Of a stretch of 64,000 nucleotides of DNA, positions 63,456-64,000 are shown piece after piece. The notes beneath the pieces were generated by a model that saw only the letters and a program-made list of their open reading frames with translations, was not told where the DNA came from and made no database searches. The translations under genes were made by a program, and so were the position numbers. Source of the DNA: Oscillospiraceae bacterium (GTDB lineage Bacteria; Bacillota; Clostridia; Oscillospirales; Ruminococcaceae); NCBI GenBank assembly GCA_017848115.1, contig JAGAKZ010000012.1:1-64000 (forward strand), written 5' to 3'. Numbering within the stretch: position 1 is the stretch's first letter; each line of letters starts with the position of its first letter.

Positions 63456-64000
63456 TCATACAAGTTCATCTATTGGCTTTCCAAAAAACTCTTCCAACTC
63501 TTTTACCTGACTTTTTATTTTTTCATGACATTTTTCAAAGATAGCTACTTCTTCATCTGTATACGCATAATATCTGTTTTCTTTCAATTCTACATCCGGT
63601 GTTATATAATATCTGATAGTTCCAAGTGAACTCGTTTGAGATGCCTTTTTCAAATCTCTTATTTGAACGACATATTCTATTGGGAAAAAAATATGCTTTT
63701 TTATCTGAATATTTATAGCATAATCTCCGATATATGTTTTCATATCATCATCTAGTACCAAAGCCTCTGTCATTGTTATCCATGCTACATCTTCCAGATA
63801 TTTTGGTCTACTTACTAAAAAAATATTATCTGTTTCGCCAACTTCATTCTCCGGATCATATTTATATTGAGTATAATCAAGTTCTTCTTTTAGATCTCTA
63901 CATTCCCATTCATACTTATCTGAGCATAGATTCTTTAACTTTATATCTCTTGAAAACCATAAAACATTTATAATTGCAAACAAAATAACTAATATACTAA
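63456..64000 (-). CDS. Membrane-anchored protein, 5' end outside the window
   Basis: About 180 codons are visible. The frame is open to the right edge. The visible part starts with a hydrophobic run (SILVILFAIINVLWF), a membrane anchor, followed by a soluble domain of about 150 residues with no motif I know. TTG at 63983 is an internal codon of the anchor, not a good start. It lies 31 bp before the permease gene, probably the leading gene of this operon. Confidence 0.65.
   Translation of the reverse strand, partial: SILVILFAIINVLWFSRDIKLKNLCSDKYEWECRDLKEELDYTQYKYDPENEVGETDNIFLVSRPKYLEDVAWITMTEALVLDDDMKTYIGDYAINIQIKKHIFFPIEYVVQIRDLKKASQTSSLGTIRYYITPDVELKENRYYAYTDEEVAIFEKCHEKIKSQVKELEEFFGKPIDELV

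Overview
The window comes from an A+T-rich, anaerobic, spore-lineage Firmicute. The best fit is the Ruminococcus group of the Oscillospiraceae. Three secreted proteins end in cellulosome-type dockerins, several extracellular proteins carry Thr-rich linkers, and spo0A and spoIVB are both present. Near-perfect sigma-A promoters (TTGACA-like, 17 bp, TATAAT-like) and U-tailed terminators are frequent. I do not assign a species.

Layout. 1-3.6 kb (minus) is accessory: the 5' end of a tnpB transposon gene, a small hypothetical, two GNAT acetyltransferases, an Rpn-type PD-(D/E)XK protein and a flavin reductase. 3.6-6.3 kb holds spo0A, a membrane protein and a divergent spoIVB. 6.4-10.8 kb holds HPr and the ylxM-ffh-rpsP-khpA-rimM-trmD translation/secretion cluster. 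11-20.5 kb holds a sortase-type surface protein, a LolD/MacB-type ABC pair with a very long coiled-coil permease, a YtrA-like regulator with its ABC exporter, and a TM-helix-repeat (MscS-like) protein. 20.6-23.2 kb holds a secreted transglutaminase-dockerin protein behind a c-di-GMP-I riboswitch with an intrinsic terminator. 23.5-28 kb is cytoplasmic alpha-glucan catabolism: glycogen phosphorylase and a GH13 enzyme. 28-39 kb holds a flippase, an AraC-type response regulator, ilvE, a lipoprotein, an orphan MsmX-type ATPase, a pseudouridine synthase and a YfhO-like protein.

39.2-42.3 kb is a decayed tandem array of unknown genes (B1, A1, B2 and a remnant of A2) fused to a truncated RhuM gene. 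42.7-45 kb is serC-serA. 45.2-47.1 kb is a GH26 mannanase with a CBM35-like module and a dockerin. 47.4-50 kb holds a possible small RNA, a lipoprotein and a DUF4143-type ATPase. 50-52.2 kb pairs a radical SAM/SPASM enzyme with a zinc-ribbon-dockerin protein; the two share an unusual bipartite upstream element. 52.3-54 kb holds rnhA and a cysteine desulfurase. 54-57 kb is a SPFH / zinc-ribbon / TPM operon that resembles B. subtilis ydjI-ydjG-ydjH. 57.2-57.5 kb encodes an unassigned structured RNA with its own promoter and terminator. 57.9-64 kb is an operon with a truncated leading gene, a DUF1430-like permease, an ABC ATPase and a 970-residue lipoprotein that fuses a propeller-like region to a solute-binding domain.

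The best candidates for new biology are the riboswitch-controlled transglutaminase-dockerin protein, the unassigned RNA at 57.24-57.49 kb, the radical SAM/zinc-ribbon-dockerin pair with its shared promoter-like element, and the decayed A/B array. No rRNA, tRNA or CRISPR array was seen.
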